Part shown: in pieces, positions 1 through 10,485 of the stretch
How positions within the stretch are numbered: position 1 is the first letter of the stretch
How the letters are laid out: each line of letters opens with the position of its first letter
NCBI GenBank assembly: GCA_029962745.1
Contig: CM057155.1
Location: 32,504,361 to 32,568,360 of the forward strand
DNA: 64,000 nt
From: Echinometra lucunter
Taxonomy: Eukaryota > Echinodermata > Echinoidea > Camarodonta > Echinometridae
Direction of reading: 5' to 3'
Notes under the pieces: model-generated
What the model saw: only the letters and a program-made list of their open reading frames with translations
Told to the model about the DNA's origin: nothing
Databases searched by the model: none
Made by a program: the position numbers and the translations under genes

Positions 1-278
1 AGCAACGCTATTCTGACTGCTCTCTCATCTTAGCTCCTGGCTGGCAAGCTGTGTGCCCCTCTCTTTGTTGTGAGAGGGTAGTGTTAACTAAATTCTTAAA
101 ACTTAATAAATAGTTTAGCTACAGAGATCAGATTATATCTCTTTCAACTCCTATCAAGACTGCCTTGGGAATTTTCAAAGGTCGCATGTGAACTTTTAAA
201 ACTTTTTAGCAACGCTATTCTGACTGGTATCTCATCGGAGCTCCTGGCTGGCAAGCTGTGTGCCCCTCTCTTTGTTGT
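1..278. repeat. 71-bp direct repeat, two copies
   Basis: Positions 1-71 and 208-278 carry nearly the same 71-bp sequence, beginning agcaacgctattctgactg and ending ctctttgttgt, with a few substitutions. The 136 bp between them is unrelated AT-rich DNA. The first copy starts at the window edge, so the repeat may extend further left. No coding potential is evident. It may be a local duplication or parts of a dispersed repeat. Confidence 0.8.
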
Positions 279-2386
279 CTAAGGAAGGTTGAACTTCTCT
301 ATCATCACACAATTGGTAAATGTGTTATTTTCAGATAACTCAGTAGCAGTGCTGTTTGGGGGCATCTATTATTTTCCAGAAATAGACTGAACTCCTGGAA
401 ATGTGTTCCAGAGCGGTATTGGTACACAGATTATTTCTTGAAATCAGAAATCATATGCGATTTTTTTTTGTTTTGTTTTGTTTTTTGTCAACAGGTGGAT
501 AGAGATAGGAGAAAACATTGTCAATCTGTGAAGGCTTGTTCAGATATGATGCGACAAACCCCCAGTAAGTGAATGAAATATGAGGCAGAAAAAAAAAGCA
601 GAGGCAAGAGGCATATTTTTTTGCAGCAAAAACCTGTGGATCAATCAGATTCCTAAAAAGTTAGCGCAGAATTTGATGTCATGCAGTTTGTCTGCGCAAC
701 TTTTGACAAAAATCTCTTTTATTTGAGGGTTGATGCATTGATGCGCATTCATTAACATAAGTGGTTTGGTTTGCTGCACCATATCTGAAAACTAAAAAAA
801 TACGGGGTTTGTCATGTCATATCTGAACAAACCTTGAAGGATCATCATCAAACTCTGGATCAATGTTCTTTGTCCGTTGGCAAGGCATTCATCTACATTT
901 ACTCCTCTGTACTTCTCTGTATTTACTCAAGTGCATATATTGTGTATCTCAGTCCACCTGTGGGTTTTCAAATTAATCTCTTTTTTCCCCCATATATTTG
1001 TATTACCATTTACTTTCAAAGAAATTTACAGTGGAAACTTGTAAGAATGACTGTTATCAAATCAGGCTGATATGGGTTATCCACCAGAGGTTAATGATCG
1101 ATAAATTGAATATCATCACTTTCAGAGGGCTTTTGTGGTGAAGTTATGATGTTATGGTCTCTTGAGAAGTCAGCTGTCTCTGTCTGATAAGGTATAGCTC
1201 TGTTTAGGGTATGATGATGAGAATATCATGGACTGATCATGGTACCACATAGACATCCTAGAAGGAGCCAAATCATCCTGTACTTTAATTCAGACTATTG
1301 TAACCTTACAAATTTGCTTCTTGGGCCACACACTTCACAGGAATGCTCTAGAGACAGTTTCCCTTACTGGTACTGTTAAAGGAAGGAGGGCATGTGGATG
1401 CCAGAGATTGACTTACCTCTCTTGGCTCAGTGATGCCACTGTCACAAGGCCTCTTAATTAACATCATACGCCAGTGCCAGCAAAGAGGAGACCATTTTGT
1501 GATAGGCAACGTCAGATTCTGACAAGCCACTTCAATGGATGGACATGGAAAACTTTTCAAAGAAGATACCTACATGTAAGTGACTATCTTTACCTCAAGA
1601 GGCTTTGATCTACCAAATCTACCAAATTGTCGTCCACTCCTTAACCTGTTGACTACCAAATTATCTCATTCCCATAGGATATATACAGGAACCACCCGTC
1701 TCCAGTAGGCAACTGGTTAGGTTGCAAGAAATGATGCCAACACAGTACCTGTAGGTACTCTTTCTGTGGTGAATTATTGCTGTATGTATTTGGTGGTATA
1801 GAAAATATATTAAATAGTCTCCTTTTAATGTTTTGAAGATACTTGTATTTCTGTGATTTAGAAATGAAATTTCTTATATTTTGTATAAAGTTTGCAAATG
1901 TTATGATGTTTCTAAATTTATTTTTTACTTCTTGACTATGATTATTTCCAACTTTTTCCACCTTGTTTAGGGACATTTTTATGTTCTATTTGAGAGGAGC
2001 ATTTGCATGTCTTGTCAACGTGTCCATACGGTATAATTATATGTGTGTGTGGAGGGGGGATGTCTTTTTGTTTGGTTGTGTTTTGTTGGTTTTTTTTTTA
2101 CAGTTTCATGTTTTGTTTGAACCCCCCATTTTCCTTTTTCATTCAGGAATCAAATTATGTTTTTGCAAGTATTTTTTATAAAGTAATATTTAACAGAGAG
2201 GACCTCAAGCACGTGTGTAAAATGCCATTCTTTTCTAGTGAAATTATTTTGTGTTTTTTCTTTTCTTTTTAACTTCTCTCTGAAACCTTTCATCCTTCAC
2301 CATTTCCAATTTCATACATAGTGCTCAAGATTACAGTATGATACACATTTTATTGAAAAATGTTAACCTCTGAGAATATAATGTTT
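279..2386. other. AT-rich non-coding stretch, no gene recognised
   Basis: No exon with homology, codon bias or splice-site support was found on either strand. Only short unrelated ORFs and homopolymer T runs occur. It could be distal 3' UTR or intergenic DNA of a gene lying to the left. Confidence 0.5.
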
Positions 2387-3356
2387 AATTGCGACCCTCC
2401 ACCACAAAACGACCAATAAGTTGTAATGGGAGTTTTAATGTAAAGAGCCAAACTGAGGGAGTTGGGGTGGAAAAATCAATTTTTATATTTGGTATTTTCT
2501 GAAAGGTAATAAATCAATCTATCATCTGTCATAATTTAAGGGTCAGATATGGTCTATAAATTGTCCTTTTCTTTCATTTAAAATGAAGTGCCTGGTTGCA
2601 TTATTAGGCAGAAATTCTTGGTCTTGTTCATCAAGATACATGTGTAGCTTCAGAGTAATTGACTATAATTCAGAGCAAAGGCAATGTTAGTTTACTTTAC
2701 AGAATTAAAGGAGATCATGTATTCAAAGTTTACGCCAAGTTTGTTTTTTTTTCAGCCTAATCCAATAATCCCTACATAATGGTTGCTAAGGATGTTTGAT
2801 AATACCTTTTCATGGTGTGGACAATAAGACATGAGTCTGCATGCTTGAATGCCCCCACTCTTTGAGACTCGTTTCTCCCTTTATATTCTGGAAAATCACC
2901 TGTCTCATTCCTTGTTACTTGTCGCAGTAATCCCAAAACGCAGCTCCTTGGAAGCTATACTGGGATGTCAATAATGTCATGTGCCAATGGAGGTGACAAG
3001 GTGCAGGATTTGGGTTGGCTCACATACATGTATATACAATAAAATTGAGCATGCAGGGGTGCGAGTAAAAACATGCATTGGTCCATTTATAGCATGTGGG
3101 ACCCAACAGGAGGCTGCATCATGCTGATGATAGGTAGTGCAGCCTCTCTGAATGTAGTTGGGTTTCCATGGAGAATGACATGTCCTGGTAATCTGTTCCA
3201 TATCCGTACTGTCCTCATATTCTCAGTGTTATACATGTAAAGGGGTTTCTTTCATGTAGTAAGTTATATATCATTTTAAAGCTAAGAATCTGCTCTTTCC
3301 AACTCAGTTAAAATATTTCGGACTTATTGGCCATTTTGTGGTGGAGGGTCACAATT
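2387..3356. mobile_element. Non-autonomous DNA transposon, about 970 bp, with terminal inverted repeats
   Basis: The left end (2387-2420) and the reverse complement of the right end (3322-3356) match over about 34 bp: AATTG, then Y, then GACCCTCCACCACAAAA, ending in CCAATAAG with two mismatches. No transposase is encoded; the longest internal ORF is 74 codons on the minus strand and is not recognised. No clear target-site duplication was found, so the superfamily is not assigned. Confidence 0.7.
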
Positions 3357-4757
3357 CACTCCAGTTTCAAGCCAGACCCCTAAAAGTAGTCGCCTTTCAC
3401 TCAAGAAATTCCAGTGCCTTGCATGGAAAAAGATTTTTTTTTTTTTCTTGTACTTTTATGTGATCACTGCCTTTGTAATTTTGAAGAACTTGAAAATGTA
3501 CATATTCAGAAAATTAGCATACAAGTTTTGTATATTTTGTACACTGTATTCTGTCATTGTTAACATGTAGATAATACATGTTTTATTACATTGCAACTCT
3601 GGTATTCATAGTTTTATAATAACAATGAGTATGATTCTTGTTTAGATTTATGGTTTTACCTACTATTAACTTATTAAGAATTCATAATTTGAAGAAGGTA
3701 TTCATATTTTTGTAACTTAATTGGATGATTCTTATTACATTTATGGTTTTACTTACTATTAACTTATAAAGTTTTCATAATTTGAAGAAGATTCAAAAGA
3801 AATTATGCGATTTGAATGAAAATGTATAATAACAGTTAACCGTGTGCTTCAGTACACCGAGTGGAAAAGGAACTTTTGAGAACTTTCTAGACAGTGTATA
3901 CAATCATGTAGGCATGTATTCTCACTTGTACAGTGAGAAAATAATAAGTCACAGTCAAGCGTAAATTTATTTGGAAAACCAGTTGCACAAGAATTCAATG
4001 TTTCACTATTTCACCTTGAATATTTTCATGAAAAATTTTTATGAGGCTTTTTCATCCACTTCTCTAAGATCTTTTTTTTATTTCTGAAGATTTGCACTGT
4101 AACAACATAAAAGTTTCATTGTTTTCTGACCTCCTTTATCCGACCATGTATGGACCACTGCCAATTCGGATGGGGGATTTGAGTTGTTGTGTTCTAATTG
4201 ATATGTTACTCGACCTTCTCTAAGTGGAATAATCACCTAAGTCGAAGCAAATTTTCAGACCAGATTACGCAAAACATGTGTTATTTACCTCTTCTAAGTC
4301 AAATATCTCTTCAGTCGAACAGATTTCTGTGGTCCCAAAAGATTCAACTTAGGCAAAGTTAACTGTATTTTCTTAGTTTTTTAACTAAGATACATGTAAA
4401 ATACTTGGCAAAATTTGGTATTCAATTCAATATTTTGGCTAAGTACTTTACTCTAAATCTAAGACACCTGTCTCGCAGACTTAAGCCAATTATTTTAGAG
4501 GCCTTGATTAACAGGCATAGGTTTTTATATGCAGTCATCATGAGCTGTGCAGATGTATATCATAGCGTATTTGATGCGACACGTTAATTGCACATTGAAA
4601 ATATGATGTCACAGTGCTTATCAAGAATTTTGGCTTTAGGTTGGCTTACTAAAGTAAAATTCAAAGTAGTGAACTGAATACGACTTAGGCAAATTTCTTA
4701 GCCAAGCAAAATACTTAGTAAAAGTTTTACTTAATCCAAGGATTGAATTGAATACTG
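3357..4757. other. AT-rich non-coding DNA with an internal direct repeat
   Basis: No gene seen. Two related segments of about 70 bp (about 3627-3699 and 3723-3791) share atttatggttttac and cataatttgaagaag, a diverged local duplication. Around 4400-4745, several words on the theme of nothing-but AT-rich 'ggtattcaattcaat' and 'attgaattgaatac' are roughly inverted and may mark another decayed element. Confidence 0.45.
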
Positions 4758-5014
4758 GCCCTGGACTGTAGATCATATACAGTCCTGCCTTGGCATGGCA
4801 TTAATGTCTTTTGGCAGTTAAGACATTTATCTATGTTGCCACTGTCTGCCCAGGTGTAGTTGATAGGTAACCGGCAGGAACAAATTCCTTGGAATGCTAT
4901 AGAGCTGTAATGGCAGCCATGCTAAAGCCACGGTAATAACAGTGGAGCACCAGGAGTGTCATGTTTGACAGACATGAGCGCTAGACAGTAACCCTCTATT
5001 ATTATTATTATTGA
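4758..5014 (+). mobile_element. Degenerate SINE body with (ATT)n tail
   Basis: The segment contains the body motif 'ggcattaatgtcttttggca' seen downstream of the tRNA-like heads at 15.1 and 38.9 kb, then an ATT repeat at about 4999-5014. The Pol III boxes are no longer clear. It is read as an old, decayed member of the same SINE family. Confidence 0.5.
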
Positions 5015-5243
5015 AATTAAAGTTTTATCAAACATGTCATTCCAGTAAAAATTTGTTACTGTGAAGGCATGTAATAATGTTGTGGCATGTTGCTATGTCA
5101 GTGTAACAAGCTCTTGTTATGTATCATTTAAGTTTGGTCAAGTTTTTGCTGGATATTTTCAGGTTGAAGTAAGTTTAAACAGCATACTGTGCATGCATTA
5201 CATCAAGTACTCTGTGAAATTGTGTCTGATTAATGGAGAGATA

Positions 5244-5419
5244 AGGACACTGTTTCATGAAAGTTGTCGGCACTGACAAGTTGTCATTCTCTGACAATTT
5301 CAGTAAAATTCTTGGTTTTGATTGGCTGAGAAGCACTGGTCACTGACTGAACATTACTATGGTAACTGTCAGAGAATGACAATTTTTCAGTGCTGACAAC
5401 TTTCATGAAACGGTGTCCT
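5244..5419. mobile_element. Palindromic MITE (GTTTCATGAAA type), about 176 bp
   Basis: The ends are inverted copies built on AGGACAC, GTTTCATGAAAGTTGTC and CACTGACAAGTTGTCATT. The whole element can fold into one long hairpin. Its centre contains gattggctgagaag, an inverted CCAAT motif that recurs in related elements here. A close relative lies at 51173-51342. Confidence 0.8.
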
Positions 5420-5456
5420 GTATAATCAGGTGGAATAAAGGAGGTCTGACTGATAT

Positions 5457-5871
5457 TTAACCCATTCGTGACAGAGGTCCACATTTTGTGGTTTGGCCTA
5501 ATGTCTTTTGATGCAAAGTCCTAAAAATCATACCAAATAATGAGCAGAAAAAGCAAAAAATTCTACACAAACTGTGCCCATTTTGGTTGCGTCAATATTC
5601 GTTGTTTGATGCTGACAATTTTTTAAAGGAAAATAAGCATTAAAATCCTTAAATTGGCAGTGTGATAGAAAGTTTAAAATCACCGTTTTCCTCTGCAAAT
5701 TGGCAACTTTTTGACTTCTCTTCATAATTTCTGTCAATTTATATTCATTTCAGATACATGACGTTTCATAAGAAAAATGTAGCAATAAAATAAAAATGTT
5801 GGTGTTGCCAATTTGAAGAATAAAAGCTGATCAAATTAGGCTTTAAATAATTCCTGTCACGAATGAGTTAA
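5457..5871. mobile_element. TTAA-flanked MITE, family A, copy 1
   Basis: Bounded by TTAA at 5457-5460 and 5868-5871, with terminal inverted repeats CCCATTCGTGACAG and CTGTCACGAATG. It is about 410 bp and closely matches the copies at 34863-35268 and 54037-54451. TTAA flanks with CCC-starting ends are what piggyBac-type transposition leaves. No transposase is present. Confidence 0.8.
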
Positions 5872-6098
5872 CCCATTGAGCATGATTTGATTTCAGTATA
5901 ACATGCATTTTCCATAGACCCCAGCCTTTAGTTATCCCGAGCGTAGAGTTCACGTGTTAAATGTAAACCTTGAATTTGAGGTATGTGTATGCAACTGTTC
6001 ACCTTGATTTTTTTCCCTCATTAATTTGCCCTTTTGACCAAAGATGTAATGGTATGTCTTTAGCACTGACTACGCGCCACATTACAGTATCTTAGTTC

Positions 6099-6182
6099 TA
6101 ATGGAATATACATTGTTTCTTTACATAAATTGTGTCATGATAATGGAATATACATTGCTTCTTTACATAAATTGTGTCATGA
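6099..6182 (+). repeat. Tandem duplication, 2 x 42 bp
   Basis: Two adjacent 42-bp units beginning taatggaatatacattg differ at about one base. This looks like a recent local duplication in non-coding DNA. Confidence 0.85.
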
Positions 6183-6945
6183 TAAAGGAGAATAGTACAA
6201 TTTCTTTGTTTGAATGAAAGATTAGGATTCTTGCAAGTTTGCAAATAATGAAATTTTGTCTAAATGAATGTTGTAGGTGCTTATGTCCACATAAAACCTA
6301 CAAATACATGTACGTAATTATTTTTTTGAAAAATAGAAGATTGTATCTTGTATGCACACTGCATTTTCTATTTTCCTGGGGAAAATTGTGTGGTATGACA
6401 TAATTTTCAAAATGATTAGAACCCTGAATCCAAAGTTATCAATCCAAAGTTATTAAAATTGATATATGAGCATATCAATAGTATGATCTTATCAGTGAAT
6501 AAATGAAGATTGATCTGATCATGTAAAAGATATTACAGCAGGGTGAATGAATTCTCTGTAAACTTCTTCTAAGGTTTAGGGGCAGGGTTGATGTAGTGTT
6601 TAGACTGCTTCATTGTACACTGTATTGCTCATGGCTGCCATATAGTAGTACACTATTGCACCATAAGGCCTCATTCCAGATATATAGTGGCAAATCCCCA
6701 CATGATGAATGGTGTGGTGAATCAAGTCATTGATGATTATGAACATGCATTCACACATCTACACTCAAATATAAGAGAGTTTTGTCAAAAGTTGCACAGA
6801 AAAACTTGTGACGTCACCTTTTAGGAGTTTAATTTAAAGGCAAAAAAAGTTAATTTTTCCCCACTGCTTTGCTGCCTCATACATGTATCCAATTCAGTTA
6901 TACACGAAAAGAGCCGCATGGATCTGCTTCACATGTGCACAATCC

Positions 6946-7534
6946 TTAAAGGAGAATGCAACCCAAACATCAGTGTGCTTCCAGTGAATGAAGAAGAACA
7001 AGAAGAGTAAACAGTGAAAGTTTGAGGAAAATCGGACAATCTGTTCAAGAGTTATGAACTTTGAAAGTTTAAGTAAATCCTTATATTATGGGGATTCTTG
7101 AATTGGCAACTTTGCCAGGATCTGTGATGTCATCGTGGACAATTCTCCATTCATTTTGTACACAGAATTTAACATTTTCTTTATTTTCAAGAAAAATAAT
7201 TTTTTTTTTTATTTATTGTTTGAGTATGGCATGGCTATATCAATTCTGCAAGCATTTTGGGAAGAATTGTGTTGATTCCTGACTTGAAATTTCATACAAA
7301 ATCAATTTTTTTGAAAAATTATGTACAAAATGAATTGAGAGTTGTCCACGATGACATCACAGATGCTGGCAAAGTTGCCAACTCAAGGATCCCATAATAG
7401 AGATTTACTGAAACTTTCAAAATTCATAACTCTTGAACAGATTGTCCGATTTTGCTCAAACTTTCACCGTTTACTCTTCTTGGTCACCTTTATTCACTAA
7501 GAGCACACTGATGCCTGGGTTGCATTCTCCTTTA
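6946..7534. mobile_element. Long palindromic MITE, about 590 bp (family C)
   Basis: The left half (from TTAAAGGAGAATGCAACCCA) and right half (ending gggttgcattctccttta) are reverse complements over more than 200 bp each, including blocks around cggacaatctgttcaagag and gatgtcatcgtgg. The left flank is TTAA; the right has decayed to TTTA. It resembles the element at 40458-41026 inside. The inner sequence has no transposase. Confidence 0.85.
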
Positions 7535-8679
7535 GCATTTAGATTACATTTTGGTTTTTATGTTGGAGCTGATGTAGATGGTGGTCCAAAGATTTTTTAA
7601 CTGTAGCAGGTTTATTGATACATATTTTGATGTCTTTTTTAATAGAATGGTTGTATATTTCATATAAATTTTATTTCTCAGTGAATATAAATTTTCCATT
7701 TGTTATTCAGGTTTTTTTATATTCAAATATATATTGTTCACAACTCTGTATATGATTGCGAATTTGTAAAAATGTAAAAATTTGTGAAAATGTAAAAGGC
7801 CAAAGAACTTCTATTGTACCTTGTCAAGGTTTTCTTGCAATAAATCTTGAATGTGTCTCTCATATCTAGTGTGATCATTATGTATTATTTGAAATAGTCA
7901 GCTTGTGAGGTTGTGTGAAATGCTCTTACAGTGACGTTTGTTTGCATCAATTCTACACCATTTTTTAAAAGCATTTGATCATCATTTGGATTTAGCACCT
8001 TATAAATGTTTTATATTACCACTATCATCAATGTTATTGTTATTCTTAATTGTTATTACCGTGACAGATTTCCAAACTTCACTGAAGTTTACTGAAGAAA
8101 AAAGTGGAAATTTGTGGGGGTTTTGCCTGTAAGTGTCAACTGGGCACTTACATATTAATTTACTGAGTATATAGAGCTTGATCAGCTATCAAACTAAAAC
8201 ATTGAAACCTCATCATTTTAACTATTTCAAGCTTTCCCCAACCCATCTCTGAAGCATTTCTTTCAACATTTTACAGTTTGAATTGCCATGATAAACAAGA
8301 CAGAATTTCATGAACCTGCTCATGTATTTTCTAGCTGTTTCTATATATGCAGCGTGTATTATATGAACATGGTGGGAGCAAGAGGAATGATGCATTGTTC
8401 TTTCAATTACATGTACATTGTGTAGCCAGTGCAGGTTTCCGTAGTTTATTGAGGTCAAATAGCTATCAATGTTGAGTTCTTTGTTAGATTGATTTATACA
8501 ATAGCCAATGACTGCCGTCTGGAGGAGAACCTGCCATTGTATGGAAACAATGTACTTCCCATGGTGAAGCTCTAATTATATTGTAGATCAGTAGTAATCA
8601 GGGTTGTCTAAGGAGTATTCAAGGTGTCCATGAAAAGACCTGTTAATGCCCTATAAGGTTTCACACAGACTTGATATTA
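7535..8679. other. Non-coding; possible poly(A) signal at 7839-7844
   Basis: An AATAAA at 7839-7844 is followed by GT-rich sequence (atgtgtctctcatatctagtgtg). This is the best-looking plus-strand cleavage context in the first 8 kb and could end a gene whose coding part lies left of the window. Otherwise the stretch is AT-rich with no supported exon. Confidence 0.3.
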
Positions 8680-9052
8680 GGCGGTTTTCGCAAGCGCGAC
8701 GGGAACGGATCGTCCGGAAAATCTCAGCAGGGAGTCTCCCAATCTCGAGAAATTCACCTGTACCACCGAAATGTAGAACAGTACTCAGCCAAATTAGCGT
8801 TCCATCCAGTACATTACCTCGGCATGGAATCGGCCAATCAGCGCTGTCGTTATAATTATGCAAGTTTCATGCGAACTAGGCCACGGCACGTGTATGCAAA
8901 TTAATTTCTGACGTCATGTATACACACAGGCGTTTCTGTACACGCAACTGCGAAACTGCAAATTGGCCGAAACGGGAGATTTGTTCGGGTACGATCGCAG
9001 TTGACTGATTCCCCCGTACTCCACACTCCCGTCGCCCTTTGCGAAAACTCGC
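8680..9052. mobile_element. CpG-rich MITE with promoter-like motifs
   Basis: The left end (GGTTTTCGCAAGCGCGACGG) and the reverse complement of the right end (AGTTTTCGCAAAGGGCGACG) form imperfect inverted repeats. TA flanks both sides (8678-8679 and 9053-9054). The interior is far richer in CpG than the surrounding DNA. It carries CCAATCA (8834-8840), CACGTG (8887-8892), an octamer ATGCAAAT (8894-8901) and a full CRE TGACGTCA (8909-8916). It may be a real promoter rather than a repeat, but the inverted ends favour a transposon. Confidence 0.6.
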
Positions 9053-9149
9053 TATTGACCAAAATGGGGGAGGGGTGAAAGGAAAAAGGGTATATACTGA
9101 TTTTCATGGATGTCCACATTTCTCCTTTCCACAAACAGTTTTCTCCAAA

Positions 9150-9296
9150 CCTCACTCCCTCTTTCTCTCTGCTCTCTCTCTCCTGGGTCCCCCCCCCCCC
9201 CTTCCCCTCTCTCTTCCTCTCTCTCTCTCTCTCTCTCTGCTCTCTCTCTCTCTCTCTGCTCTCTCTCTCTCCCCCCCCCTCTCTCTCACTCTCTCA
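9150..9296. repeat. CT-rich polypyrimidine tract
   Basis: Nearly pure (CT)n interrupted by C runs and ctctctgct units. The low-complexity ORFs across it (Ser/Leu/Pro-rich) are not genes. Confidence 0.9.
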
Positions 9297-9749
9297 CCAA
9301 CAATAAGAACGAATGTTTTGGCCCATCAACAAATAATATCTGCTATCTGTCACTGCTTGAAAGGAAAGGACAATAGCCAAATAATAAAATAAAGAAAAAG
9401 AAATCCGGACTAAATCTGACGGATTAAATCTCAAGCATTATTAAATACACTTTCTGGTAATACGTATTTGATTTACTTTCCAATTAATATGATTTCAAGA
9501 AATGTTTTGTTTTTTTTTGTCTTCCTGGACCAAACAGCTTCTCTGAATTTCAATAATTTTGAATTATTGCAAGCTAAATAATGTACTTTCCCCTGACACA
9601 CAGCTCTATTACTGTACAAGAACTCAACAATAGCCCTAAAAAAAAATCAGCACTAGAAATAAAATACAATCACTTATTGAAATTCTTTCCGAGAAGAAAA
9701 TGAAAGAAATATACATGTAAACACGTAATAGAATAAATGTACACATATT
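9297..9749. other. AT-rich intergenic DNA
   Basis: Nothing recognisable lies between the CT tract and the 3' end of SNU13. Confidence 0.4.
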
Positions 9750-10485
9750 CATTACTTGCAAACTTTTTTATTTAAAAAGCATGATCTTTCAAAACTTCAA
9801 AATACTACAATACACATACAAGTTAATATTTACATAACTTTGTAGAACCAGAATTTTTCCTGCAAATGATTACAAGGAAAACAATTTTGTGAATAATAAG
9901 TTACGGTGTAATGATAAGGGGCATTTCATTATCAGAACTTTTAATTCTTGAGTTACAAAATACTACCAATGAGGTATTCACAAAGAAATATCTTGAATGC
10001 TATTCTTAGAACTTCCATAAAATGATTGTTTTGGCATAATCTAAGACTGTACAAGAAAAAAACACAAGTGCTCTTTACTTACATGACTGGAATGCATGAC
10101 AAATGAATTTTACAAATTTAAAACATCAAAGTGATTTACATTCCTGCAACAGAAGGCTTTGTCAGCTTGAAGAATATGACAGCAAACTTGAAACAAGTTA
10201 ACTGTGTGACAATGATCAAACCAAAGAACTATACAGTTGGAGGTTTTCAAAAATTGATAGGCTTTTTTGTAATAATGTCAAAGGAAAATGTGCCCGAATT
10301 TGCAATATAGTTTGGCCATTTGGTCAGTCAATTCTTTATAATGTTCTCCTAAAGACTGCCTTTGTGAAAACCCTGCCCAATTTTAAATTCATGATACATA
10401 AAATGATATGAAACGTGCTTTAAAATGAAGTGCAATCAGAGATTCATCCAGTCCTACAACATGGCAGCTTTTTTGATAGAGGATC
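9750..10485 (-). other. SNU13: Probable SNU13 3' UTR with poly(A) signal
   Basis: On the minus strand the SNU13 stop codon is followed by about 700 nt of AT-rich sequence. A minus-strand AATAAA lies at 9767-9772 (TTTATT on the plus strand), placing a cleavage site near 9750. The extent is inferred; other weak signals are possible. Confidence 0.45.

Noticed and set aside
5528..5737. Protein conserved between 5.6 kb and 35.0 kb (FLSHCQFKDFNAYFP)
   Set aside because: Both lie inside copies of the same MITE; shared DNA explains the similarity and there are no other coding signs.
9039..9392. Ser/Leu/Pro-rich 117-codon ORF
   Set aside because: Translation of the CT tract.
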